DNA of 64,000 bases, from positions 737,691 through 801,690 of the forward strand of contig NZ_BBXF01000001.1 of assembly GCF_001570585.1 (NCBI RefSeq), written 5' to 3'. Below the pieces are notes generated by a model, which had not been told where the DNA came from, did no database searches, and saw only the letters and a list, made by a program, of their open reading frames with translations. Shown in pieces: positions 25,713-36,194 of the stretch (position 1 is its first letter; the number at the start of each line of letters is the position of its first letter). Origin of the DNA: Herbidospora daliensis. GTDB taxonomy: Bacteria; Actinomycetota; Actinomycetes; Streptosporangiales; Streptosporangiaceae. Both the position numbers and the translations under genes were made by a program.

Positions 25713-26341
25713 GACGGCTCCGGCGGGTGCTCGGCCTGATGCGCGGCCGCATGGACACCACCCTCGCCGACGCGCTCATCGGCCAGCTCGACGCGACCCG
25801 CGAGGGCGCGTGGCTGGCCATCGCGATGAGCGGCGGCGAGATCGGCCGCACCAAGGCCCACCAGGCGATGCGCGAGATCGAGCACCGCGGCGACACCTGC
25901 CGCGCCCGCCTGGTCGCCGAACTGGCCGGGGCCCTGGTCACCCCGATCGACCGCGAGGACCTGTTCCGCCTGTCGCGGTCGATCGACGACATCCTCGACT
26001 CGCTGCGCGACTTCGTCCGCGAGTCCCACCTCTACCGGGTGCGCGGCAGGCAGCGCTTCGCCCCGATGCTCGACCAGGTCATCGTGGGCGTCGACGCCCT
26101 GGAGAAGTCGGTCCGCGACCTGGTCACCCGCTCGTCGGCGGTCGGCCACGACGCCCTGGAGGCCAAGAAGGCCGGCGGCACGATCAAACGCATGTACCAG
26201 TACGAGATCGCCCGCATCCTCTCCTCCGACATCACCGCCGAGGCGCTGCGCGAACGCGAACTGGTCCGCCGCCTCGAGATCGTGGGCACCGCGATCGGCG
26301 AGGCCGCCGACGCCATCGCCGACGGCGCGATGAAGCGGTGA
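25709..26341 (+). CDS. DUF47 (PhoU-like) Pit accessory protein
   Basis: A 210-residue, all-helical PhoU-like protein of the DUF47 family, which is regularly encoded beside Pit transporters. Conserved acidic/His segments such as MREIEHRGDTCRARLV and TPIDREDLFRLSRSIDDILD match the family's metal-binding bundle. GTG 25709 overlaps the transporter stop by 4 bp (GTGA), so translation is coupled. It probably regulates transport activity at the membrane. Confidence 0.9.
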   Translation: MRRLRRVLGLMRGRMDTTLADALIGQLDATREGAWLAIAMSGGEIGRTKAHQAMREIEHRGDTCRARLVAELAGALVTPIDREDLFRLSRSIDDILDSLRDFVRESHLYRVRGRQRFAPMLDQVIVGVDALEKSVRDLVTRSSAVGHDALEAKKAGGTIKRMYQYEIARILSSDITAEALRERELVRRLEIVGTAIGEAADAIADGAMKR

Positions 26342-26354
26342 CTACAGTCGGGGC

Positions 26355-28034
26355 ATGCGAAGATCACTCCCCTTCCGGCGCCTCACACCGGCGGAGAAGC
26401 GACTCGTCGCCGCCTACCCGACGGGGGAATGGGTCGACGTCCACCCGGGCGGCGACCGGCCCGCGACGAAACGGAACGGCTGGTTACCCGGCCGGGCGCC
26501 GGCCGCCCGAGCCGACCAGACCGACGAGGGCGCGGTCCCCCGCGCCGACCAGGCGCGGAACCGCCGGGCGAACCGGGTGGCCGACGCGCTGACCGCCGCC
26601 GGCGAGACCGGCCGGGATCGTATCGTCCGGGCCGAGGTCATCCGGGCGCTCTTACTCGGGGCCCGGCCCGTCGCGCCCGGCGAGGTCGCCGCGATCCGGC
26701 TGATCGGCGCCCGGATCGTCGGGGACATCGATCTGGGCGGCGCCGACGTGACCGCGACCCTCCACCTGATCGAGTGTCTCGTCCACGGCGTCATCGACCT
26801 GGTCGAGGCGCAGACGAAGGCGCTGCGCTTCCGCGACTGCGACGTCCGGCGCATCCGGGCCGGGCGAGCCCGGATCGACGGCGTGCTCGACCTCGGCGGC
26901 AGCGTGCTCCACGAGGGGATCCGGCTCGACAACGCCCACGTCAGCGGGCAGTTGCGGATGTCGGGCTGCCGCCTCGGCAGCCCCGCCGCCTGGACCGCCC
27001 CGAAGTCGGGGTGGGCGAGCGCCGAGTACCTCGGCGACCCCCGCGAACTCGCCCAGCCGCACACCGCCATCTGGGCGGGCGGCCTCGTGGTGGAGGGCGG
27101 CGCGTTCCTGCGCGGCATGACGGTCACCGGCGGGCTGCGCATGCACGGCGCCCGCTTCAACGGCGGCCTCTGGCTCCAGAACACCACGATCACCGCCACC
27201 GGACGCCACGCCGTCCACGCCGACTACGTCCACGCCACGGTCGTGAACATGGGCGACGGCTTCTGCGCCGAGGGCGAGATCAGCCTGCGCGGCGCCAAGA
27301 TCAGCGGCACCCTCTCGCTCGACGGCGCGACCCTGAAGGCCGAGGAGCTGGCGGTGCACACCCGCCACCTCGACGTCGGCGAGTTCCTGCTCACCCCCGC
27401 GTCGATCGAGGGCGGGGTCGACCTGGGTTACACCCGCGTCGGGTTGCTCGCCGACCGCCCGGAGAGCTATCCGGGCCTGGTCAGGCTCAACGGGCTCGTG
27501 TACGAATCCCTGCGCAGCCCCGCGACGCTGCGCGACCGCCTGTCGTGGCTGACCAGGCACCCCGACGGCTACCGCCCGCAGCCCTACGAGCAGCTGGCCG
27601 CCTACTACCGCCGGATCGGGCACGAACACGACTCACGGCGGGTCCTGCTGGCCAAACAGCGGGCGCGCCGGCGCACGCTGACCCCGGCCGGACGGGCCTG
27701 GGGCGTGCTGCTCGACGCGGTCGTCGGCTACGGCTTCCGCCCCTGGCTGGCCGGGGCGTGGTTGTCGGCCCTGCTCACGGCGGGGACGGTCGTGTTCTCC
27801 CTGGTCCCCCCGGTCCAGATCGGACTGGACGAACGTCCCCGCCACTTCAACCCCTTCGTCTACACCCTCGACCATCTGGTGCCGGTCAGCCTGTTCGAGC
27901 AGCGGGCCGCCTGGGAGCCCTCCGGCTGGACGATCTGGGTGGCCAACGCGCTCATCGCAGCGGGCTGGATCCTGGCCACCGCGCTCATCGCGGGCGGCAC
28001 GCGGGTGCTGCGCCCGGCGAACACGGGACCCTGA
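26355..28034 (+). CDS. Repeat-rich (pentapeptide-like beta-helix) membrane protein
   Basis: A 559-residue protein often labelled only as membrane-associated in streptomycetes. Residues about 90-370 form irregular repeats (LIGARIVGDIDLGGADV, GVLDLGGSVLHEGIRLDNAHV, FLRGMTVTGGLRMHGARF, EISLRGAKISGTLSLDGATL), the pattern of a pentapeptide-like right-handed beta-helix. Residues about 400-445 resemble a helical region, and two membrane helices follow near the C-terminus (about 460-480 and 530-550). The role is unknown. The ATG has TACAGT 6 nt upstream and no ribosome site, so it is probably leaderless and separate from the Pit operon 13 bp before it. Confidence 0.8.
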   Translation: MRRSLPFRRLTPAEKRLVAAYPTGEWVDVHPGGDRPATKRNGWLPGRAPAARADQTDEGAVPRADQARNRRANRVADALTAAGETGRDRIVRAEVIRALLLGARPVAPGEVAAIRLIGARIVGDIDLGGADVTATLHLIECLVHGVIDLVEAQTKALRFRDCDVRRIRAGRARIDGVLDLGGSVLHEGIRLDNAHVSGQLRMSGCRLGSPAAWTAPKSGWASAEYLGDPRELAQPHTAIWAGGLVVEGGAFLRGMTVTGGLRMHGARFNGGLWLQNTTITATGRHAVHADYVHATVVNMGDGFCAEGEISLRGAKISGTLSLDGATLKAEELAVHTRHLDVGEFLLTPASIEGGVDLGYTRVGLLADRPESYPGLVRLNGLVYESLRSPATLRDRLSWLTRHPDGYRPQPYEQLAAYYRRIGHEHDSRRVLLAKQRARRRTLTPAGRAWGVLLDAVVGYGFRPWLAGAWLSALLTAGTVVFSLVPPVQIGLDERPRHFNPFVYTLDHLVPVSLFEQRAAWEPSGWTIWVANALIAAGWILATALIAGGTRVLRPANTGP

Positions 28035-28400
28035 TCAGCGCTTGCGGCGCAGGAGGCGGCGGAACACCAGCAGCGCGGCGACCCCGGCCGCGACGGCCAT
28101 CATGGGGCGCTTCTTCGCCTCGGCGGTCAGCCGGTCGGTGGCGTCCCTGACCTGGACCGGCGTCACCTCGGCCGCCTTGGCCGACACGGTCCCGGTGGCG
28201 TCGCGGACCTTGTCCTTCACGGTGTCGGGGATGCGCCCCTCGACACTGGCCACCGCTTTCTGGGCGGCGTCGCGGACCTCGGGCATCTTCTCCTCCACGG
28301 TCGCGGCGACCTTGGCGGCGGTCTCGTGGAACGCCCCCTCGATCTTGGCGGCGGCCGTCTTCGCGGCGTCGGTCATCTCGTTCACTCTGTCGTTGGCCAT
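28035..28400 (-). CDS. Amphipathic helical protein with C-terminal membrane anchor
   Basis: A 121-residue protein. Repeated amphipathic helices (AAKTAAAKIEGAFHETAAKV, PEVRDAAQKAVASVEGRIPD, DKVRDATGTV) give an apolipoprotein/LEA-like surface. It ends in a single hydrophobic helix and a basic tail (FRRLLRRKR). This layout resembles DUF3618/YtxH-like envelope stress proteins, but no precise family is assigned. I use ATG 28400; longer frames would run into the regulatory region of the GH48 gene. No clear ribosome site is visible. The stop codon abuts the stop of the convergent gene. Confidence 0.75.
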   Translation of the reverse strand: MANDRVNEMTDAAKTAAAKIEGAFHETAAKVAATVEEKMPEVRDAAQKAVASVEGRIPDTVKDKVRDATGTVSAKAAEVTPVQVRDATDRLTAEAKKRPMMAVAAGVAALLVFRRLLRRKR

Positions 28401-28413
28401 GCGCGCGCGACTA

Positions 28414-28469
28414 CCCGCAGGTGACGGCCTCACACGTGGCGGCGGAAGAGGTGAAAGTTTCACCTGCGG
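28414..28469. promoter_or_regulatory. Nested inverted repeats with TGAAAGTTTCA core, GH48 upstream region
   Basis: A 17-bp odd palindrome AGGTGAAAGTTTCACCT lies at 28448-28464. Its right arm also pairs with an upstream segment: CCCGCAGGTGA (28414-28424) is the exact complement of TCACCTGCGGG (28459-28469). The core TGAAAGTTTCA recurs upstream of the GH9 gene at 31966-31976. It may be a second regulator site for the cellulase genes. Confidence 0.6.
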
Positions 28470-28537
28470 GCAGGCCAAAGGGCGGCGAATCCGGACGTCG
28501 ATTGACAGGGATTCGGGCGATCCGGGCATGCTCCCGG

Positions 28538-28551
28538 TGGGAGCGCTCCCA
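28538..28551. promoter_or_regulatory. CebR/CelR-type operator before the GH48 gene
   Basis: TGGGAGCGCTCCCA is the exact 14-bp palindrome bound by CebR (Streptomyces) and CelR (Thermobifida), LacI-family repressors released by cellobiose. It begins 30 bp after a TTGACA (28502-28507) and lies 39 bp before the start codon. This is where it would block transcription initiation. Confidence 0.9.
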
Positions 28552-28590
28552 TCCCCCCTGTGTCCCTGAGAGCTTGGAGACCCCCCGACA

Positions 28591-31365
28591 ATGGCGATAC
28601 GTGCTTATCGCAAACGCGCGCTGTGGGCGGCCATGCTGGCCGTCTGCACGGCCGCTGTGACCTTGGTCGCGCAACCCGCGTCCGCCGCCGTGACCTGCGA
28701 CGTGACGTACACGACCAACGACTGGACGACCAGTCCCGGCACCGGCGGCTTCACCGCGAACATCACGGTGCGGAACACCGGCGACGCCCTGAGCAGCTGG
28801 AACTTCGGTTTCACCTTCCCCAACTCCGGCCAGCGCGTCTCGCAGGGCTGGTCGGCGAACTGGACCCAGTCGGGCGCCAACGTCACCGCCACCAACATGC
28901 CGTGGAACGGCTCGCTGCCGAGCGGCCAGAGCCTCTCGCTGGGCTTCAACGGGACCTGGAGTGGAAGCAACCCCAAGCCGACGAGCTTCCGGGTGAACAA
29001 CGTGGTCTGCGGCGGCACCGTCTCGCCGTCGCCGTCGCCCTCGCCCTCTCCGTCGCCCTCCCCCTCGCCCAGCCCCTCGCCCTCTCCCTCCCCCAGCCCC
29101 TCGCCGTCGCCTTCCCCGTCGCCGAGCCCGCAGCCTGACGGCTACATCGCCGTCTCGCCGACGTCGGTGCTGGTCTCCGAGGGCGGCACGGCCACGTCCG
29201 GCATCTCGTTGTCGTACCGGCCGAACTCGAACGTGACGGTCACCGTGTCGAAGGCGACCGGCGGTGACGCCGACCTGACCGCGGCGCCCACGTCGCTCAC
29301 CTTCACGCCGAGCAACTGGAACGTCCCGCAGACCGTCACGGTCAGCGCGGCGCAGGACTCGGACTCGACCGGCGGCACCGCCCGGTTCAACTTCTCGGCG
29401 AACGGGGGCGGGATCTTCTACTTCTCCTCGATCCTGGACGCCACCGAGGCCGACGACGACGGCACCACGCCGGGCAACGAGTACATCCAGCGCTTCACCA
29501 CGCTGTACAACAAGATCCACGACCCGGCGAACGGCTACTTCTCGCCCGAGGGAGTGCCCTACCACTCGGTCGAGACCTTCCTCGTCGAGGCGCCCGACCA
29601 CGGTCACGAGACCACGTCGGAGGCCTACAGCTACTACCTGTGGCTGGAAGCGGTCTACGGCCAGGTCACCGGCGACTGGAGCAAGTTCAACACCGCGTGG
29701 GCCTCGATGGAGAGGTACATCATCCCCTCCTCGCAGGACCAGCCGACGAACTCGTTCTACAACGCCAGCTCCCCGGCCACCTACGCCGGTGAGTTCGACG
29801 ACATCAGCTCCTACCCGTCGCAGATCAACAGCGGCGTCTCGGTCGGCGTCGACCCGATCGCGGCCGAACTGCGCAGCGCGTACGGCACCAGCGACATCTA
29901 CGGCATGCACTGGCTGCTGGACGTCGACAACACCTACGGCTTCGGCCGCTGCGGCGACGGCACGACCAAGCCGGCGTACATCAACACCTACCAGCGCGGC
30001 CCCGAGGAGTCGGTCTTCGAGACCATCCCGCAGCCGTCGTGCGACACCTTCGCGCACGGTGGCCGCAACGGCTTCCTCGACCTGTTCATCAAGGACAGCA
30101 ACTACGCCCGCCAGTGGAAGTACACCAACGCCCCCGACGCCGACGCGCGCGCCGTGCAGGTGGCCTACTACGCCAACGAGTGGGCCAAGGCCCAGGGCAA
30201 GCAGTCGCAGATCGCCTCGACCGTGGCCAAGGCCGCGAAGATGGGCGACTACCTGCGCTACGGCATGTACGACAAGTACTTCAAGCAGCCCGGCTGCACC
30301 AGCACCTCGTGCCCGGCCGGCACCGGCAAGAACTCCTCGAACTACCTGCTGAGCTGGTACTACGCGTGGGGCGGCGCGACCGACTCGTCGGCCGGCTGGG
30401 CCTGGCGCATCGGCTCGTCCCACAACCACGGCGGCTACCAGAACCCGCTCGCGGCCTGGGCCCTGTCGACCCAGTCGGACCTGCGTCCGCGCAGCTCCAC
30501 CGGCGCCTCCGACTGGGCGACCTCGCTCACCCGCCAGCTCCAGTTCTACAAGTGGCTGCAGTCGGACGAGGGCGCCATCGCCGGCGGCGCGACCAACTCG
30601 TGGCAGGGCCACTACGCCACCCCGCCGTCGAACCTGCCCAAGTTCCACGGCATGACCTACGACTGGCAGCCGGTCTACCACGACCCGCCGTCGAACCAGT
30701 GGTTCGGCTTCCAGGCCTGGTCGATGGAGCGCGTCGCCTCGCTCTACTACGCGAGCGGCAACTCCGACGCCAAGACGATCCTCGACAAGTGGGTCACCTG
30801 GGCGATGGCGAACACCACCATCAACGCCAACGGGACCTACCAGATCCCGTCGACGCTGCGCTGGTCGGGCGCCCCGGCCGGGAACTGGAGCTCGACCACC
30901 GGCATGCCCCCGGCCAACCCGGGCCTGCACGTGACCGTGGCCGACCACACCACCGACGTCGGCGTCGCCGGCTCGTACGCGAAGGTCCTCATGTACTACG
31001 CCGCCCGCGCGAACCACACGGGCGCGAAGAACATGGCCAAGGCGCTGCTGGACGGCGTCTGGCTCAACCAGGACAGCAAGGGCGTGTCGGTGCCGGAGAC
31101 CAAGGCCGACTACAACCGTCTCGACGACGCGGTCTACGTGCCGTCGGGCTGGACCGGCACCATGCCGAACGGCGACCCGATCAACTCCAGCTCGACCTTC
31201 CTGTCGATCCGCTCGTTCTACAAGAACGACCCTGACTACCCCGAGGTCAAGGCCTACCTGGACGGGACCGGCCCGGCCCCGACCTTCAACTACCACCGTT
31301 TCTGGGCCCAGGTCGACGTCGCCGTCGCACTGGGTGAATACGGCCGTCTCTTCCCGAACGGCTGA
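28591..31365 (+). CDS. GH48 reducing-end cellobiohydrolase with N-terminal CBM2
   Basis: A secreted 924-residue exo-cellulase that works processively from reducing chain ends. The order is signal peptide (1-33, ending PASAA), CBM2 cellulose-binding module (about 34-140, with W residues in SWNFGF, QGWSANW and WSGSNPKP), a Pro-Ser linker (about 144-181), a beta-sandwich module (about 185-290), and the GH48 catalytic domain (about 298-924). The proton donor should be E344 in [15 protein letters not shown]48 enzymes are the key component of actinomycete cellulase sets. A CebR-type operator and a strong double terminator frame it as a single-gene unit, next to the co-regulated GH9 gene. Confidence 0.95.
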   Translation: MAIRAYRKRALWAAMLAVCTAAVTLVAQPASAAVTCDVTYTTNDWTTSPGTGGFTANITVRNTGDALSSWNFGFTFPNSGQRVSQGWSANWTQSGANVTATNMPWNGSLPSGQSLSLGFNGTWSGSNPKPTSFRVNNVVCGGTVSPSPSPSPSPSPSPSPSPSPSPSPSPSPSPSPSPSPQPDGYIAVSPTSVLVSEGGTATSGISLSYRPNSNVTVTVSKATGGDADLTAAPTSLTFTPSNWNVPQTVTVSAAQDSDSTGGTARFNFSANGGGIFYFSSILDATEADDDGTTPGNEYIQRFTTLYNKIHDPANGYFSPEGVPYHSVETFLVEAPDHGHETTSEAYSYYLWLEAVYGQVTGDWSKFNTAWASMERYIIPSSQDQPTNSFYNASSPATYAGEFDDISSYPSQINSGVSVGVDPIAAELRSAYGTSDIYGMHWLLDVDNTYGFGRCGDGTTKPAYINTYQRGPEESVFETIPQPSCDTFAHGGRNGFLDLFIKDSNYARQWKYTNAPDADARAVQVAYYANEWAKAQGKQSQIASTVAKAAKMGDYLRYGMYDKYFKQPGCTSTSCPAGTGKNSSNYLLSWYYAWGGATDSSAGWAWRIGSSHNHGGYQNPLAAWALSTQSDLRPRSSTGASDWATSLTRQLQFYKWLQSDEGAIAGGATNSWQGHYATPPSNLPKFHGMTYDWQPVYHDPPSNQWFGFQAWSMERVASLYYASGNSDAKTILDKWVTWAMANTTINANGTYQIPSTLRWSGAPAGNWSSTTGMPPANPGLHVTVADHTTDVGVAGSYAKVLMYYAARANHTGAKNMAKALLDGVWLNQDSKGVSVPETKADYNRLDDAVYVPSGWTGTMPNGDPINSSSTFLSIRSFYKNDPDYPEVKAYLDGTGPAPTFNYHRFWAQVDVAVALGEYGRLFPNG
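29022..29130 (+). repeat. Pro-Ser linker repeat in GH48
   Basis: About 18 Pro-Ser dipeptide codon pairs (CCG/CCC-TCG/AGC hexamers) form a flexible linker between the CBM2 and the following module. Similar tracts occur in the GH9 gene and in the Ser/Thr kinase gene. Confidence 0.9.
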
Positions 31366-31375
31366 TCCCTGAACG

Positions 31376-31449
31376 GGGGCGTGGCGGTGCCGGACCCGCC
31401 GTCACGCCCCTATTGAACGACCATGAGGAGCCCTCTTCGGGGGGCTCCT
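31376..31449 (+). terminator. Tandem terminators after the GH48 gene
   Basis: Two hairpins follow the stop. The first (31376-31410) pairs GGGGCGTG with CACGCCCC, with inner GC pairs. The second (31426-31449) pairs AGGAGCCC with GGGCTCCT and is followed by TTTCCC. Confidence 0.75.
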
Positions 31450-31476
31450 TTCCCGTCTCCGGCCCGTTGATCCTTC

Positions 31477-31968
31477 GTGACTTCGAATCGTGCGGCGTAC
31501 GCCGCGGCTCTGTGCACTGCGGCGTACGGGCTGATGAAGCTCGCGCAGGCGCTGGGGGCCAACGCGCTGGCCGACAAGGATCCGCTCCCGCCCGACCTGC
31601 GGGAACGGCTGCTGGCGCGCGATCCGCTGTTCGTGGCGAGTCACTGGGTGCTGTTCGCCGTCGCCGTCGGCGGGGTCGTCGTCGCGCTCGCGACCGTGCG
31701 GCCGTGGGGGCGGCGCCTTCCCCGGCGGGCGCTGCTCGTCGCCGCGTGGACGGCGGGCGTCCTGATGATCGTGCGGGCGTTCGGGCCGGTGGGCTACGGG
31801 TTCGTCGGCGACACGCTGGTGCTCACCGGCGTGTCGGCGCCGCCTCCCGGGCATGCCGAGGTGGCACGTGAGCTGGCCCGATGGGACCTCCTGCTCTGGT
31901 CGCCGTTCTTCCTGCTGTGGGGTCTGTCGTGGACGGCCGCGGCCCGGCGCTTCGGCCGTCGTACCTGA
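31477..31968 (+). CDS. DUF3995-like four-helix membrane protein
   Basis: A 163-residue integral membrane protein with four hydrophobic helices, resembling the small DUF3995-type family of actinomycetes (YAAALCTAAYGLMKLAQALG at the start, WGLSWTAAARRFGRRT at the end). Function is unknown. It lies between two cellulase genes but is isolated by a terminator, so it need not be part of that module. Its TGA stop lies within the CTGAAAGTTTCAG palindrome that precedes the GH9 gene. No convincing ribosome site precedes GTG 31477. Confidence 0.7.
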   Translation: MTSNRAAYAAALCTAAYGLMKLAQALGANALADKDPLPPDLRERLLARDPLFVASHWVLFAVAVGGVVVALATVRPWGRRLPRRALLVAAWTAGVLMIVRAFGPVGYGFVGDTLVLTGVSAPPPGHAEVARELARWDLLLWSPFFLLWGLSWTAAARRFGRRT

Positions 31969-31977
31969 AAGTTTCAG
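31965..31977. promoter_or_regulatory. CTGAAAGTTTCAG palindrome upstream of the GH9 gene
   Basis: A 13-nt odd palindrome whose central 11 bases (TGAAAGTTTCA) are identical to those of the palindrome upstream of GH48. It is 95 bp before the TTGACA of the GH9 promoter. Confidence 0.55.
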
Positions 31978-32071
31978 CACGCAAAGACGCTGGTCACACA
32001 TGGTGACCGGCAAAAGTGCAGCCCGGAGCGCAGACGGCGGCCGAAGGGCCGCCGAACCGTCCGGCGTTTGA

Positions 32072-34558
<2,487 letters not shown>

Positions 34559-34567
34559 CCCCAAGCT

Positions 34568-34607
34568 GCCCGCCTTCCCCAGACGGACCCCTCTGGGGGA
34601 GGCGGGC
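34568..34607 (+). terminator. Strong terminator after the GH9 gene
   Basis: A 16-bp stem (GCCCGCCTTCCCCAGA with TCTGGGGGAGGCGGGC, one G-T pair) and 8-nt loop, 10 bp after the stop codon. Confidence 0.85.
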
Positions 34608-34616
34608 CCCCAAACG

Positions 34617-34648
34617 GCCCCGCCCCTCATTCCGCAGGGGGGCGGGGC
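34617..34648 (+). terminator. Second terminator downstream of GH9
   Basis: GCCCCGCCCC pairs with GGGGCGGGGC around a 12-nt loop, followed by TTTCC. It insulates the next gene from the cellulase transcript. Confidence 0.8.
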
Positions 34649-34684
34649 TTTCCAATGTCCTTTTCGGTGCGTCATTCTGCTCGC

Positions 34685-35287
34685 GTGACCGATCTGGACG
34701 ACCAAACGATTCCGGCCGCGAAATGGCGAACGGGTGAGCCGCCCGGGAAGATGTTTCTTTTCAGCACGATCCTGGTGACGCTGATGGCCTTCTATCTGAG
34801 CTCCGTTCCCGACCCCTATACGGAGGCGGGGATCTTCGGCTTTCTGGCCTGGTGCGTGATTCTGCCGACGTTCGTCGTCAAGCTCGTGCTGGCCAAGCCG
34901 GGTGGCGGATCCTCGGCGGTCCCGTCGCTGCTGGTGCTGGTGGTCTTCGCGGTCTGCCTGCTGGGAATGGCGTCCGACCTTCCCTACAAGGCGCGTTTCG
35001 CGTTGTCGGAGAGCAGCCTGGAGGCGTATGCGCGCGACATCGCCGCCAACGGCGCGAAACACGACTGCGAAATGGTCGGCCTCTATTACGTCTGCGGCAT
35101 TCACGTCGGCGGCTCGGAGCCGATCACCGGCGGCGCCCAGATCATTGTCACCGATCCGCCGATCCAGCAGTCGAGGGGTTTTCTGTGGCTTCCGGGCGGA
35201 GCGCGACCTCCCGACGACAGCGGGTGCGAGACGTTCCGGCATCTGTCCGGTCCGTGGTGGTCGTGCAAGGCCTGGGACGGCTGGTGA
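34685..35287 (+). CDS. Hypothetical membrane protein with three N-terminal helices
   Basis: I do not recognise this 200-residue protein. Three hydrophobic helices (residues about 22-100) precede a soluble C-terminal part with paired cysteines (HDCEMVGLYYVCGIHV and SGCETF...WWSCKAW), which suggests disulfides outside the cell. GTG 34685 is preferred over ATG 34655, which lies only 6 bp after the terminator hairpin. The codon usage is less GC-biased than its neighbours. A similar-sized membrane protein follows. Confidence 0.6.
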   Translation: MTDLDDQTIPAAKWRTGEPPGKMFLFSTILVTLMAFYLSSVPDPYTEAGIFGFLAWCVILPTFVVKLVLAKPGGGSSAVPSLLVLVVFAVCLLGMASDLPYKARFALSESSLEAYARDIAANGAKHDCEMVGLYYVCGIHVGGSEPITGGAQIIVTDPPIQQSRGFLWLPGGARPPDDSGCETFRHLSGPWWSCKAWDGW

Positions 35288-35342
35288 CACGCATGGCGCG
35301 ATGAGGACATCCGCGCCGGAGAGAACGCGGTAGAACCGAAGA

Positions 35343-36035
35343 GTGGAATCCCGTCGGGTACTGCACTGGTTCCATTTCGCGGTGCGCATCGTGCTGCTGC
35401 TCGTTCTCCTGGCCGGGGCCGTGCTCGTGAGCGCCACCTTCCGGCCGTCGGCCCGCACGCTCGACCAGTTCCGGTTCGCCCTTTCGTCCGGTGAGGTCGA
35501 CCGGGTGACCTGGCGCGGCGACGGAAAGTCGATGTGGCTGCTGACGTGGTCGGAGTCGCCGCTGGTCTGGCACGAGGTGCAGAGCCACGGGCTGCGGGAC
35601 GCCAAGGGGCCGTACACGATCAAGCGGCTCAACGCCGACGCCGCGCGCAACCTGGTCGTGCCCTCGATCGTGCAGCTCGACGACCGCAGGGGCGGCAGCC
35701 CGTTCGCGCCCGATTGGGTGTTCCGGTTCCCCGGCGGCACGAACCTGTGGTGGCTGGCGACCGCCTGGATCGCCGCGTTCCTGCTGATGGTGTATTCGCG
35801 GCCGAGGCTGGGCAACCGGTGGGCGTGGTTCTGGTTGTTCACCGTCGGGGAGATCGGCGCGTTGGTGTACCTCGTGCTGGAGCCGAGGGTCCTGTGGCAG
35901 GGGCCCGGTGAGGGGCCCGCCCACGCCAGGCGGATGAGCGGCGGCACCGGCTGCCTGGTCTCGATCCTGCTGGCCATCGTCTCCGTGGGGGCCGCCCTGG
36001 GGATCGGCGAGCTCGTGCGGATGCTGCTGGACTGA
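35343..36035 (+). CDS. Hypothetical membrane protein with four helices
   Basis: A 230-residue protein of unknown family. Helix 1 is at residues about 10-32. A central soluble region of about 100 residues (FRFALSSGEVDRVTWRGDGKSMWLL) follows, then two adjacent helices (about 137-180) and a last one near the C-terminus. The layout hints at an extracytoplasmic domain between helices 1 and 2. GTG 35343 has TAGAAC 6 nt upstream and no ribosome site, so it is probably leaderless. Confidence 0.65.
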   Translation: MESRRVLHWFHFAVRIVLLLVLLAGAVLVSATFRPSARTLDQFRFALSSGEVDRVTWRGDGKSMWLLTWSESPLVWHEVQSHGLRDAKGPYTIKRLNADAARNLVVPSIVQLDDRRGGSPFAPDWVFRFPGGTNLWWLATAWIAAFLLMVYSRPRLGNRWAWFWLFTVGEIGALVYLVLEPRVLWQGPGEGPAHARRMSGGTGCLVSILLAIVSVGAALGIGELVRMLLD

Positions 36036-36095
36036 TCACGACGGCCGGGCGTGGCGTGATTTGATTTACCGCGCCCCGCCCCCGAGCATGGCCGG

Positions 36096-36194
36096 GTGAA
36101 ACCCTGGGTGAAAGTCGTCTGTCTCGTGCTCGTCGTGAGCCTCGCCGGCGCGGCGTTGTTGTCGGCCGTGAACCTGGTCGTGTCGTTCCTCTAG
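36096..36194 (+). CDS. Candidate 32-residue single-helix membrane peptide
   Basis: GTG 36096 opens a short frame encoding a basic N-terminus (VKPWVKVV) followed by one hydrophobic helix (CLVLVVSLAGAALLSAVNL). It ends on TAG 36192, overlapping the convergent DUF4132 gene stop by 4 bp. The composition is that of a real small membrane protein. However, the ribosome site is weak and nothing homologous can be checked here. Confidence 0.35.
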   Translation: MKPWVKVVCLVLVVSLAGAALLSAVNLVVSFL

